Below are positions 35,889 to 47,900 of a DNA stretch of 64,000 nucleotides, piece by piece. Source of the DNA: UBA1941 sp046329555 (GTDB lineage Bacteria; Bacteroidota; Bacteroidia; Chitinophagales; LD1); contig JAXLUK010000003.1 in the NCBI GenBank assembly GCA_046329555.1, positions 310,001 through 374,000 of the forward strand, written 5' to 3'. Both the position numbers and the translations under genes were made by a program. Each line of letters begins with the position of its first letter. The stretch's first letter is position 1. The notes below the pieces were generated by a model. It ran no database searches. It was not told the DNA's origin and saw only the letters and a list, made by a program, of their open reading frames with translations.

Positions 35889-36779
35889 ATGAAACACAGT
35901 ATGTATAACTATCATCGTTCCGGCGGCTTGTCAATAGTTGCCGCATTAATGTTTTTGTGTTCTTGTAAAGAAGTAATTCCTGACTTTCCAGCGCCCATTG
36001 TTCCACAAGCAGGAGATACCACCTATATCGAATCGCCCGTTGCCACTGCAGAAGCAAAGAATGTTGTTATCGAAGAGTTTACCGGCGTGAACTGCGTAAA
36101 TTGCCCACAAGGTGCGCAAAACATACGGGCTATAGAGGATGCCCATCCCGGCAGAATTGTTGCCATTGGCATGCATAGCCGCTTTTTAAGTGAACCGTTT
36201 TCCTTTTCTACCCAGGATTTAAGAACTGCTGAGGCAGAACAATTATCTCAATTGTTTGTGGACCCTGGTTTTAAACCGGCTGCCACTATTGATCGGTTTG
36301 TTTATGACGGCAGTAATCCCTCATTACAATATGACCGGCTGAGTTGGGCTGGATACGTCAATCAACGATTGGCAATTGCCGCACCAGCGAATGTGGCTAT
36401 CCGTAATTCATTTAATACTGGTACCAGAGAGTTAACAGCAACCATTGAAGTGCATTTTACACAAGCCATCACAGGAAAAACCAGGCTCACCGTGGTTCTA
36501 ACTGAGGACAGTATTAACACAGCACAATTAGATGCAGGCAACGTGATTGACACGATTTACTATCACCGACATGTACAAAGGCAATTTCTAACTCCTTACG
36601 ACGGTTTGGACTTGGGTACTGATGCAGAACCGGGACGTGTGTACCGAAGGAATTTTAAAGTTACAATTCCTGTTGCTCCTGTAACCTGGGAGCCTGAGCA
36701 TTTATACGTTGCCGCTTACGTTCACCGAGCCGACGGCAGCCGAGAAGTGTTGCAAGGAAAAATTAGTAGTATTCGCTAA
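35889..36779 (+). CDS. Omp28-related lipoprotein with thioredoxin-like domain
   Basis: A 296-residue lipoprotein. The start at 35889 gives a short basic leader and a lipobox LCSC (C26); earlier in-frame ATGs lie inside the DUF6029-like gene. The mature protein carries the Omp28 thioredoxin-like fold: a VVIEEFTGVNCVNCPQGAQN segment with a CxxC pair (CVNC), then IVAIGMHSRFLSEPFSF, and a C-terminal beta-sandwich (~170-296). It has no T9SS domain, unlike the related protein encoded at 32001-34040. Lipid anchoring with a CxxC motif would fit an envelope thiol chaperone or scaffold, but no activity is established for the family. Confidence 0.85.
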   Translation: MKHSMYNYHRSGGLSIVAALMFLCSCKEVIPDFPAPIVPQAGDTTYIESPVATAEAKNVVIEEFTGVNCVNCPQGAQNIRAIEDAHPGRIVAIGMHSRFLSEPFSFSTQDLRTAEAEQLSQLFVDPGFKPAATIDRFVYDGSNPSLQYDRLSWAGYVNQRLAIAAPANVAIRNSFNTGTRELTATIEVHFTQAITGKTRLTVVLTEDSINTAQLDAGNVIDTIYYHRHVQRQFLTPYDGLDLGTDAEPGRVYRRNFKVTIPVAPVTWEPEHLYVAAYVHRADGSREVLQGKISSIR

Positions 36780-36780
36780 G

Positions 36781-39396
36781 CTACCAAGGCCATTTTAATC
36801 CTTTGGTGGCATTCTTCAACTGATCAGCGGCATCTTTAGCCGCTTTATCTGCTGCATCCCGAGCACGTTGTTCGGCTTCCTGTCTTAACTTATCTGCTTC
36901 TTCCTGTGCTTTCTGCTTCACCGCATCCACTTGCTTTTTAGCCTCTTCTTCAGCTTTCTTTTTTAACTGATCTGCGGCATCCTGCACCAGACCTTTTCCG
37001 CTAGCTCCGCCGCCTACTTTCGCCAATTTCACTGTTGGTTTAGTCACCGTTCCTCCAATACCCAGATACAAATTCAGTGTCTCCGGCATCTTTATATCCA
37101 TCCCCGGAATTTTCGGAATCATGCCTACTAATTGAGTTGCACCAGAGCCAAACTCTTTAGTTGGAACATCGAACCTGGCCGTGTAATCTATACTTTGATC
37201 AAAACCGTTACTTCCTGCAACATTTATCAAATATCCATTCCCGAATTTAAAATCAGTAGGCTCTACATCTACACGACCGTCATGTACTTTCAAAGCAGTC
37301 CATGCATTCGTAATTGTTGGATTTCGGAAAGCAGCCAACTTAGTAACCTCGCCAATTTTATCGATGATAGGCAGTCCGGATATTTGGGCGGTGGGAATCT
37401 GAACTTTGCCCGCAGCATTCAAGGAATTGTAATCCACCGTCATATCACTGTTCATCCGGCATGTCCCGCTTAAATTAGAAGAAAAGTTTCCGGTAACGTA
37501 TTTCATTACAGGCGCCAGCTTTGTAGCCATATCCACGGCAGCATGGGTTTTCTGAAAATCAAAATTCCTGATGTCGTAAGAAAAATTGACATGAGGCAAT
37601 CCCGTAAGTGTACTGTAGTTGGCAGTAATCAATGCGCTTCCGCCCAACAATTGCGCTGATAATCCTTTCAAATCTATTGCTTCATTCTTAATTGTTGCAG
37701 TACCCGCAACGTTGTTCAATTGCATCTTATTAAAAAGAATCTGATCAAAATGCGTAGCTGCGGAAAAGCTGATGTGCTTTGGAACTTCGAAGTACTTTTG
37801 CTGCGCGCCCGGCTCTTTGGAGCTCGTGGCCTTTGTATCATCTTTCAGAAACTCATTTGCATCCAACAAATGACCGTTAAGGTTCAAGGTTCCTTCTAAA
37901 TCCCCTTTACCAAATGCATAACCAAGGAAATTATCCACTGCACCAGTAGCGTGAAAATCACTTTTCCCAATGCGCGCATCTAAATTATTTACGGTAACAT
38001 TCTTAGGATTAAATGTTAGTGACAAATTGGGCACTACAACTGGCATCGCGGTTTCTTTACTATCGTATGTCATTTGAGCCACATTTACCGTTCCGGCTGC
38101 TTGAATCGCATTGTAATTTTTCTTTTGAACATCGCTCATTCGACCTTTAAAATTCACATTGGCATTGAGCACACCTTCAAGTTTCTTAACACCCTCCATC
38201 GGATACAACTTCGGCACATTAGCCAGATTCATTCTACCGTTGATACGCGCTGTAACATTAGGGTCGCTTACCGGCGAGCTTACGTGTAAAGCAATATCAA
38301 CCGGATCTGCGCCAATCACCAACTTACAACTAGGCAGGTCAATCACAGTCAGGTCGGCTACACCCTGCGGCTTATCTATAGTGCCGGCAATATTGATTCT
38401 GGATACAGCAACAGGCAATGAAGGATATTGGAACATTGCATCTGCCACCTGCAATTTAATGTGACACTCCGGCAATTGTGTTTCCGTATATTGTCCTTTA
38501 ACGATACCAGCAAGTTGTAAAGTTCCACCGGTTTTAATCTTATCGAAATCTTTCTTGTAGATGGCAGGAATCAACGAAAGAATGCTCTTGAATTCACTCC
38601 TCGCAGATTTAAACTGCACATCTAAGGCAAGCGCATCTTTTTTCTGCTGAACAAATCCATCAAACTGAACGGCCAAATCATTCACCGCAATTTCATTCTT
38701 AGAAAAAGAATATTTTGACTCTGAAGAATTAACCGTCACATCATTATTGGCAGTGATTCGTGCATTGTTCAGATAGCTTACCGCACCCTGGCGATACGTA
38801 ACACCTTCAATAGATGTTTTGGTAAGAAACTCATATACATCCTTTCCAACATCCCCACTACCTGAAAAATTCAAATCAATCAAAGATGCAAAGGTTCCCG
38901 TCTGATCGTCGTTGTAAACAATCCAGCCGTGTTCAATACCATACTTTTTAATTTGGAGCGCAAAATCAGAGCTGGAAGAGGAACTTGAACTTCCTGCGGT
39001 TTTCTTCATAATATCCCAGTTAGATTTTCCCTGACGTGTTACGATAGCCCGCACCCGAGGCTGTTCCAGCAACAGCTCCAGAATTTTATACTTCTCTTTT
39101 CTAATCACGGTCATAATATCTAACGTAACCTTAAATTCATTTACAGAAAGCAAGGTGTCGCCTTTAAACTCATCCTTTCCAGCCACTGAAAAATCAGATA
39201 AGGTAAAAGTGAGATTAGGAAAGGAATGCAGCAGGGTAAGATCGAAGTCTGCGTAATCTACTTTTGCATTTACGTTCTTGTTTATTTCAGCCTTGATGGT
39301 GTTGTTAATTTGATCTTTAAAAAGAAAAGGAATCGCAACTACTGCAGCCATTAACAATAGTAAAACGCCACCAACGGCAAGCATGACTTTCTTCAT
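36781..39396 (-). CDS. AsmA-like inner-membrane-anchored protein
   Basis: An 871-residue AsmA family protein. The start at 39396 (MKKVMLAVGGVLLLLMAAVV) gives one N-terminal membrane helix; an earlier ATG only adds a leader. The following ~780 residues are periplasmic beta-rich repeats of the AsmA/TamB type, which in relatives form a lipid-carrying groove between the inner and outer membranes (VDYADFDLTLLHSFPNLTFT and the NLDARIGKSDFHATGAVDN region are typical). A late AsmA-2 like block with GQLIGLVPK character (ATQLVGMIPKIPGMDIKMPE) follows. The last ~70 residues are a highly charged Ala/Lys/Glu helix, probably a coiled coil. It lies 117 nt downstream of the alpha-amylase gene on the same strand. 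Confidence 0.82.
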   Translation of the reverse strand: MKKVMLAVGGVLLLLMAAVVAIPFLFKDQINNTIKAEINKNVNAKVDYADFDLTLLHSFPNLTFTLSDFSVAGKDEFKGDTLLSVNEFKVTLDIMTVIRKEKYKILELLLEQPRVRAIVTRQGKSNWDIMKKTAGSSSSSSSSDFALQIKKYGIEHGWIVYNDDQTGTFASLIDLNFSGSGDVGKDVYEFLTKTSIEGVTYRQGAVSYLNNARITANNDVTVNSSESKYSFSKNEIAVNDLAVQFDGFVQQKKDALALDVQFKSARSEFKSILSLIPAIYKKDFDKIKTGGTLQLAGIVKGQYTETQLPECHIKLQVADAMFQYPSLPVAVSRINIAGTIDKPQGVADLTVIDLPSCKLVIGADPVDIALHVSSPVSDPNVTARINGRMNLANVPKLYPMEGVKKLEGVLNANVNFKGRMSDVQKKNYNAIQAAGTVNVAQMTYDSKETAMPVVVPNLSLTFNPKNVTVNNLDARIGKSDFHATGAVDNFLGYAFGKGDLEGTLNLNGHLLDANEFLKDDTKATSSKEPGAQQKYFEVPKHISFSAATHFDQILFNKMQLNNVAGTATIKNEAIDLKGLSAQLLGGSALITANYSTLTGLPHVNFSYDIRNFDFQKTHAAVDMATKLAPVMKYVTGNFSSNLSGTCRMNSDMTVDYNSLNAAGKVQIPTAQISGLPIIDKIGEVTKLAAFRNPTITNAWTALKVHDGRVDVEPTDFKFGNGYLINVAGSNGFDQSIDYTARFDVPTKEFGSGATQLVGMIPKIPGMDIKMPETLNLYLGIGGTVTKPTVKLAKVGGGASGKGLVQDAADQLKKKAEEEAKKQVDAVKQKAQEEADKLRQEAEQRARDAADKAAKDAADQLKNATKGLKWPW

Positions 39397-39513
39397 ATCG
39401 GATTTTCTTTGGAACAATAAAAACCGAGCCAAAATAAGCAAGTCTGCCGAATTGTTTTCAGTACCCTCATGAGCCTGAGTTATTTACCAGGCCTACTCCC
39501 CTATTTTAGCGCA

Positions 39514-41769
39514 TTATCGTTTCAACATCTTATATCGAGCAGTACGATCGCCATTGCGCACTTCTGCTACGTAAACGCCGGATGCCAAATCGTTAGTGGT
39601 TAAAGCAAAGTTGTAATCATCGCCTTTCAATGGTTGTTGCATAACCTGACGTCCGGTTAAGTCGAATATAGTAACCGCCGCATTTGCTTCCGGCGCTTCA
39701 TATAATTCTACTATCATTTGATGGCTAAACGGATTAGGGTAGATTGCGGCTAAAGGCAGATTAGTCATCGGCATATCGATACCATTAGGTTTAACCAAGG
39801 TGTCTGAAAGCGAGATAAGACTATCCTTTAGATTTCCCTTTACGAACATGGTAAAGCTTCTTGGCGGAATACGGATATGCAATTCCTGATTGGTGTTTAC
39901 GGTAAGTAAAGTGTCTGGTCCAAATCCAAAAATATTGGTAAAGGTATCACCAACGGCCAGCGTGTTCATATTAATTTTTTGATATACATCCAAGGTATCT
40001 CCGGCAAAATTGATGGTAACTACTACTGGCTTTTGGGTAATGGCATTTTGCATTTGGAAGGTAAGGGTTGTGTTGGCAAAACCTTTTACATAAAAATTAG
40101 GATACCCACTACCGGCACTCAGGTAATCATGGATACTAGAGTTATAGACATATTTTTTATGAGCAGCAATCATGCCTTTAATCCTTCCCTTCATAAAGTT
40201 ATTTCCAAAGTAATCTGGATAGAAAACACAGGGTAATCCTACTTTATTATTGAGAAGAATATAGGCATAGGCTAATTCCGGATTATTCGTTACGGGCTGC
40301 CCGGGATCGCGGAAATCGTGGTTATTAACGAAGGTAACCACGTTACTTCCTGATCCGCCAACAGCATCAACGATGCTGGCACCAAAAACACCTCGTACAT
40401 CGTAACCAAACTGGTCGCATGCAGCCTTCAGCGCACCGCGCAACGAAAAATCAAAAACCCGAACTTTAATTGAATCCCGGGTTGCTGGCTGCATATTGCT
40501 CTGTACGGCATCCACCCATCCTTTTAAAACGGCAGGATTAAAATCATAGGATTCCCCAACTACCATGGGCGGATTAATTCCGTTCTGATGCAAATAATCC
40601 AGTGCTTCGCCCATAAATGCGGTGGGAAAATGCTTGACAGCATCTACCCGCATCCCGCCAATACCAACACTATCAAACATCCATCTGGTGTATTCCTTCA
40701 AGGCTGTTTTTGACGACGGAATGTTGTGGTCAATATCGTAGAAGAAGTACATCGCATCTATATCGCCACTGAGCTGGGTAGGGCTGCCATTCGGTTTAAA
40801 GTTAACCTCCGACATCGCACCGCGACCGCTTGGCAAGGAAGCAAAGTTGGTATAGGTTTCATATCGCAGTTGATTTTGTACATCTACGCCCTTAGCCGCA
40901 TTCCACAAACCGTAAATAAAATGATCGGAAAAATCACCTAAATTACTGCCTTTGTTCGACATGCTAATCCACAGCGTATCACCACTTCTGTTAAACATAG
41001 AGGTATCCAACGTAAGCCTGAATTCATCGGTTTTACAACCCACGCCATCGATAAAACAGTATTTTCTTCTACCCAATGAAAAATAATTACTGGTATCTCC
41101 GCAGTCGCCGCCTCCATTAGGTTCCGCTTCAAAAGTATCACCCAAGGTATCTTTAGCCAAAGGCACTTTTTTAGTCCACATGGCAAGGGTATAAGGCTTA
41201 TTATAGAAGTTAGAATGCTGAGTGGCCGAACGAATTTTAATATAGTACGTACCCGCGCCATTGCCGGTATCACTTAACAATAAGTAGTTTCTAAACCGAT
41301 CAGAAGGAAAGGGTTGATCACCGCTGGAATACTTGGTATTATTGAAATTTTCAATCCAACCTTCTACATACGGATTAACTTCGGGTTTGCCACCAGCGCG
41401 ATGGTTGTAAATAATATCGGCTATTGCTATCATACCCCGGCTTTTAAGGCTGGCAATAACATCATTAACGTCTTTTCTGGTACCGAAACGGGTAGCACCT
41501 AATCCATATTCACCTAAATCGTAGTAATCCTGAACATCATATCCTACACTTGATTGATCGGCGCTAGAACGTGATAACGGCGGCAACCAAATTTGTGTAA
41601 ATCCTGCCTGATGCAAATCAGGAACTTTGCCATTAAAATCCTGCCCCCATCTACGAATACCCAATAAGTAAGGATAATTCCAATAGAAGCCCTGAAACAT
41701 GAAATCCTGAGCTGCAAGGTCGTTAAACATAGCAACCAACAGCAATACGGCAAATGCAATTTTTTTCAT
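39514..41769 (-). CDS. T9SS-exported alpha-amylase (GH13) with an inserted domain
   Basis: A 751-residue secreted glycoside hydrolase family 13 protein. The start at 41769 gives the signal peptide MKKIAFAVLLLVAMFNDLAA; the upstream in-frame ATG adds a non-conserved leader. The catalytic barrel has region I DIIYNH (118-123), region II GGMRVDAVKH with nucleophile D376, region III VVGES with acid/base E406, and region IV FVNNHD with D485. Between regions I and II about 250 residues are present, and ~165-285 look like an inserted beta-rich domain (YYIKIRSATQHSNFYNKPY). The last ~80 residues are a T9SS type A sorting domain (YPNPFSHQMIVELY, ending SGVYVAEVRNGDRTARYKML). It should degrade alpha-glucans outside the cell. 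Confidence 0.9.
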   Translation of the reverse strand: MKKIAFAVLLLVAMFNDLAAQDFMFQGFYWNYPYLLGIRRWGQDFNGKVPDLHQAGFTQIWLPPLSRSSADQSSVGYDVQDYYDLGEYGLGATRFGTRKDVNDVIASLKSRGMIAIADIIYNHRAGGKPEVNPYVEGWIENFNNTKYSSGDQPFPSDRFRNYLLLSDTGNGAGTYYIKIRSATQHSNFYNKPYTLAMWTKKVPLAKDTLGDTFEAEPNGGGDCGDTSNYFSLGRRKYCFIDGVGCKTDEFRLTLDTSMFNRSGDTLWISMSNKGSNLGDFSDHFIYGLWNAAKGVDVQNQLRYETYTNFASLPSGRGAMSEVNFKPNGSPTQLSGDIDAMYFFYDIDHNIPSSKTALKEYTRWMFDSVGIGGMRVDAVKHFPTAFMGEALDYLHQNGINPPMVVGESYDFNPAVLKGWVDAVQSNMQPATRDSIKVRVFDFSLRGALKAACDQFGYDVRGVFGASIVDAVGGSGSNVVTFVNNHDFRDPGQPVTNNPELAYAYILLNNKVGLPCVFYPDYFGNNFMKGRIKGMIAAHKKYVYNSSIHDYLSAGSGYPNFYVKGFANTTLTFQMQNAITQKPVVVTINFAGDTLDVYQKINMNTLAVGDTFTNIFGFGPDTLLTVNTNQELHIRIPPRSFTMFVKGNLKDSLISLSDTLVKPNGIDMPMTNLPLAAIYPNPFSHQMIVELYEAPEANAAVTIFDLTGRQVMQQPLKGDDYNFALTTNDLASGVYVAEVRNGDRTARYKMLKR

Positions 41770-41863
41770 CACAAAAAACGAGTTAGTGTTAAACACACAC
41801 GAAGTACGACCAAAGGGGCGAAAAAACCTAATTCGTGAATAATATTTAACTACTGAATAGGGC

Positions 41864-41891
41864 AAAAAAAAGGCAGCACCGAAGTGCTGCC
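41864..41891 (-). terminator. Intrinsic terminator after the first giant adhesin gene
   Basis: A perfect 8-bp stem (GGCAGCAC with GTGCTGCC), loop TTCG and eight T, read leftward directly after the stop at 41910. Confidence 0.92.
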
Positions 41892-41909
41892 CTCCTGATT
41901 AATATACCC

Positions 41910-44900
41910 TTATTCCGATTTCTGTAATCGCAGACTGTACACCTCTAAGCCATGCGTAATTTTCAGCAGGTAAATACCTGCCGCTAAATCTTCCAGATGA
42001 CTGAAGTTCATGGCGTTGAAACCCGCTACCGCTTGTTGCTTTTGCTCCAACACCTGCGCACCCCGAATATCATATAGCGCAAATCCAATTTCATCGTTAG
42101 CTGGTGTGAAGAACGTAATCGTTACCTCGTTGCGGAACGGATTATTGAACACCTTCTCAATATGGAATCCATCTTCGCCCACTTCCAAATTGATGGCTGC
42201 GATGTTGGAGTATTCATATTGGCCGTCGATATCAACCTGCTTCAGGCGATAGTAAACCACCTTAGCGCCTAACGACAGCAGTTGTTCATCATTATCGCGA
42301 TACGTAACCGTAGTGCTGCTGTTGCCCTGGCCTTTCACCTCATCAATTTTCGTGAAGCGTACGCCATCGGTACTGCGTTCCACATCAAAATGATCGTTGT
42401 TAATCTCTGTTGCCGTAGCCCAGCGCAGCACGGCAATATTTTCCTGCCGTTCAGCAGTGAAATACAGCATTTTCACCGGAAGTGGTGTTGCCGGTTGAAC
42501 GCCGATACCGATACCGAAATCTGAGAAGGAAGCTACGCCGCTGCGCACCACCGTTGCGGTACCAGCGGAAATTGCAGAATTGCTGTTATCGTGAACACCC
42601 AGATTCTGATCTACACCATTACGCTTACCGCAACCGCGCCATTGGTCGGAACTATTAGAGCGCTTCACTACACCCATCATACTAGCTAGTGATGGTGCAT
42701 TGCTGTAGCCGCGCTCGTTGAGCGTAACCGTGTAAGTTCCCGCAGTAGGCTGCGCATCTGGTGTAACCGTCCAATAGCCACCATCAAGCGCGCTATTGAT
42801 GCGGGAGCCGTTGATGACACAGTAAGAGGAATCAACGGTGGTTCCTGACCAACTGGTATTAAAGTAAGCCAGCAAGCTGGATGTGCCGGCCATGGATGGA
42901 TCAAATGTGATATTGATTTTTTGATAATCACTGGTACCTACAGGGAAATCGTAGCTGGTGTTGGCAGTGACATCCCTGCGCATGCGACCGTTTACGTATG
43001 AAGATGTAGTGCCCCCAGAAACTGCAGAAGCGGAATTTGACGTAATATATACCTCGTTGCTGCTGCCGGTGGTAAGATTACCTGAAGTAAGAATAAACTG
43101 ATTGGTTACACTATCGTTGGTAGAAGAAAGCGAAACCCCAGCACTGTTATTGATTTCCTGTTGGTAGAAGGTTTCGGTATTATTATTAGCAGAACAGGCA
43201 ATGGTTTGCGCGGTGGTTCCGTTGAATACCACTTTATTATTATTCGGCCGGAATGCACTAGTGCTGCCCGAGCGCGACCAGTTACCAGCAATTGGGAATG
43301 GCCCTTTACTTGTATTAATCGTAAACGAGCCATCGGTAATGGTAAGATTTCCGCGCAGCGAACGAGGATCATTAATGATTAAATCCGTAGTACTTCCTAC
43401 CACTTCCACATTCACCGGAATGCCGGCATTACCGGAGGTAATTGCTCCTGCGGCCCACGTTTTATCGGTGCTGTTCACCTGATAATCGTAGCCGTTATAG
43501 AAACGAAGTATAGAAGCCGGGGAGGAAGAATAAATCACCGGATTAGGGAACACACTGCCCCCCGGACCAACTTCCAATACCCCTTGAACCGTAGTTAATG
43601 TAGAACCACCTGAAAGACCGCCATCAAATTTACCATCGGATATATTCACGGTAACATCGCTATTGAAGCGCACTGAACCTACGCCGGCGTTGTTTGAAAC
43701 CGAACGGGTAAAATACCCAGGATTAGCGCCACTTTGATTCGCCGTAATGCGGAAGGCTCCTGAGGTAATACCGGAGCTATTAGAAATCACGCTGGTACCA
43801 TCAGCATAAATTGTACCTACAACGGCCGTACTGTTATTGCCAAACAAGGTAAAGGTTTGACCATTAATATTGATGCCAGCGCCACTGAACAAATTCAGGT
43901 TTCTGTTAATGGTTCTTGATGCATTGAGTTGCAAGGTGGAGCCGCTATATACCGACAGATCGCGCACGGCTGTAGCCGATGACGAAAACTCACTGGCAGA
44001 AGTCATAGATGCGTCGTATCGTAAGTCGTAGGTATTAGAACCAGATACTACCGGAGATGCACTCATAGTAGCTGCGGCGATTACACGACGCAGCTCGGCA
44101 TTATTCGCCATGGTAAGCGTATTACCATTCAAATCAAATGTGCCATTACTTAACATGAGACGGTTGCCAATGGTCATTGGATTAGATGTAGCTAAACGCA
44201 CCGTATTGGCATTATTGACATTCAGGTAAGACAATGCACTAACACCGGTAATTGTTTGCAAGGAAGCGGTGCCCTGCATGCTCACCTGACGGCCATTATC
44301 TGTTAATGTAGCGCCGCTGTTAACGGTAAAATCACCATTGATATTTAAGTCGCCTCCGGTTGTAGTGCCTAGTACCAGCGAACCTCCGGTACCGGCACCA
44401 ACAGTTACGTTACCTAACACTGTTAGCGGAGTTCCTAATGCACCCATAGTAAGCGCGCCTCCATTACCTATGGTTAGGTTGCCGGCTATTCTTGGATTTG
44501 CCGAGCCGAGTCCACTATTGTTTAAATCAAGGGTTGTTACAGTACCATTCAACTGAATATCGACATTGTTTGGATAGCCTGCACCAGAGGTTGCATTCCA
44601 TTCTGAGCCTCTGCCATAAGTAGTGCCAGAGAAATATTGAAGCGTTGAGGTGTTGGAATAGATTGGTGGATTAGTGCTCACAAAACCACCCAAAGCGATA
44701 CGCAAGGTTCCATTGATGGTAGAAAGGGAGGAACCGAAGTTCATGCCGCTGTTCAATACTACCGTTACGTTGCTGCCGAACGATATCGTACTGGCAATAT
44801 CAGTACGCACTGTTTTGGTTGCGCCACTGATGGACAACACGCTGCCAGATGCTCCGATAATATTACCAGTTCCATTATCTAAAAGATTGCAGGCGGTAGA

Positions 44901-47900
44901 ACCAGACAAGGACAATGTTTGTCCGTTTAAATCAATATTAGAAGAAGAAAGTAGTTGCAAGCCATCGCCACCGTTTGGTGCCGTAACAGCTACATTGGTT
45001 GGTGAAGAGAAACCTAAAATTGAACCCGAATTCAACACTAAGTTACCACCCGATTTATTGTTGATGAGGTAATGGAATGTTTCTGTTCCACCAGTTGCAA
45101 CAGCAACGGATTGGTCGGTACTACCATTGAAAATGACAGCGCGGTTATTTGGGGTAAAGCCAGCAACACCAGGCACCCGAATCCAATCGCCGCCAACGGT
45201 CAAATCAGCACCAGTAGTAGTACTTAGCACTAATGATCCATTTTGAATCAGCATAGTACCGCGACAAGTTCTTGCCGACGTTGGCATATTCAATGTACCC
45301 GTAATGGCAGTACCGCTATACGTCACATTATTCGGAATACCTGAACCTGCGGTTCCCCATTCTACACCAACATTGTAGCTGCCACCTGCGTTATAGAACA
45401 ACATACTGGAACTGCCATAATTTGGGGTGGCAGAAACAGATGCACCTGTATTGATTTTTAGGATTCCATTAATTGTTGGAATTGTGGTTAAGGTGAGTGT
45501 ACCCAATGTGGTTAGATTTGTAAATGTGGTAGCATTGGCTCCATTGACAGTACCATTGCCGTTGAATTTGATATCACCGTTTGTAGTACCGCCACCAAGC
45601 ACCGTGAAAGCAGCGCCAGAGCTATTGGTGAATGTTCCAGCAGCAGCCAGATTCACGCTAAAGCCATTAGAAATATTCAAGCCGGGAGAACCAGTATTGA
45701 TAGTAATACTCTTATAACTTGCGGTACTAGCCGCAGCCACCGTAACCGCATGTTGAATACAGATGTTCGCATTAGCCGGGGGTACAGCACCACCAGTCCA
45801 TGTACTTCCAGTATTCCAATCGCCGGCCTGAGCGGTGCAATATTTATCGGCATTGGCCAGCGTAAAGAACGATCCCGCTCCGGTTGATGGTAATCCGATA
45901 TTATTATACGTGACTGTGTTGGCAGTAGCATCAAAAGCAGAAGCACCAAGGAAATTGTAGGAATTGACCGTTTCGTTTGCTGCAGTTGATCCATATACAA
46001 TCATATTTGGAGATGACTCCGTATTGCTATTCAACTCGGCATCATAATAACTAAATGAAACGGTTGCACCAGTTGCCGCTGTTGATGGTTGTATTTGATA
46101 AATGCGTCTGATACTATTGTTTGTAGTATTAATAGTAGTAATTGCCTTTCCCGGAAATCGCTCAATAATGGTTGTTCCCAGCGAAGTGGAGGCACTAATA
46201 TTGGCACCCAGATTTGCTACATTCCCGGGATTTGCGCCTAACGAAAATATTCCTCCGATGAAGCCATTACCGGCTGTTGGAGATCCGGAATTGATAATTG
46301 TACTGGTCACCAATCCTTCACCCGAAATACTGCTTGAGCCGCCCAATGAGATATTGAGACTGCCATTCAAATCTAAGTTTCCGACATTTCCAGAGCGGAA
46401 AATCACATTCCCGTTTACATTAATATTCTTATCAATCTTCACATTATTTGCAGTGTGATTGATAATAATATTATTCATGGTATTCACTGCAGGCGCATTA
46501 AAGAAGTTGGTGGTTTGAGCGCTAGCACCATAAAACTCATAACTCACTCCATTCGAAATACTAAAAATCGTTGTTGTTGTTCCAAATCCACTGAAGCCCG
46601 CTGTAAGTCCGGAGGCATTAGATGTTCTAATCGTAGCGCCAGATGTGGCAATGAAATATGGATCTGTAGCGTTACCTGCAGTGATCACGTTAGCACCCAG
46701 ATCCAGTACACCATTCACAGTGAAAGTTGAGCGCGGCACAGTAGAGGTACCCAAGGTTAATCCCGTTGACATCACCAAGGTATCAGCAGCAGCTACCACA
46801 TATTGCGTGTATTGCGAGGTGGTGCCGGAATAACTAAAGGTGTGGGTTCTGTTTCCGGTAAACACGATCCCAGTGGCAGCGCTGCTGGAACTAGTGTAAA
46901 AAACGCCGGTACCAGATTTTGAAAAATTACCCCAAATCTGAATTTGATTGGTACTAATTGTGGAACTACCAAAGTTGATGATACCGTTTGTTGAAACAGC
47001 GGTACTAGTAGTGGTAAAATTACCTTTACAAACTAAAATCCCCGGAGTACCAGAGCCGCCGGAATTCAGTTTAATCGTTGACGTTCCGCTGGTATTAATA
47101 TTGCCATTAACCGTGGCGGTGGTGGTAGGGCTTGCGCTAGATGCAATAACATGAAATTCTGCCGCACCCGATAACGTTAAGTCGTTTGCGACAGTCATAG
47201 AAGAACCTGCTCCTGCGCTATATGACACATAAGTGAAGCCGCTACTTTGAGTAAATGCGCCTACATTCAAAGTACCACTGGTAGAATAATTGGTGATATT
47301 GTAAGTAGCATTAAACAAAGAATTACTGGAAGACATGGTATACATGCCGGTGACATTAATCACACCTGAAGTTCCGTTGTATCCGTAGCCATTATACACG
47401 AAGCTTGAACCTTGCTGAGCGAAGTTACCTCCAACCGTTATCGTTCCCGTACCATTGTTATAAGTATTATACAGATAGGCTGTACCTGATAAGGTTAAAT
47501 TACCTGTCACATTCATATTGCCCGCACCACCTGCGCCCAGCGTTGTGCTATTCGACACATAAAGTGATCCGGCAGATTGAATATAATTACCGCCCACATT
47601 TAATGTATTTGGAGTAGTGTTATTACAGATATATAACACACCAGCAGCGCTTAACGTAACATCGCCCAAGGTGCCCAATGTTACGCCGGCTCCTAATTGC
47701 CAGGTGTCGGTACCTGAGAAAGTAAGGTTATTGTAAGAAACACCTGCATAATTGGTGTTAATAGTGGTCATGGTCCAGGTGAAACCACCAGTTGATGAAT
47801 AACGAATCGTACTACCATCGATGGTATTTGTTCCAGTTGACGGAGCAAACCCATCCTTAATGTCAATAATTCCCGAATTGGCCCAAACCCTCGGACCACC

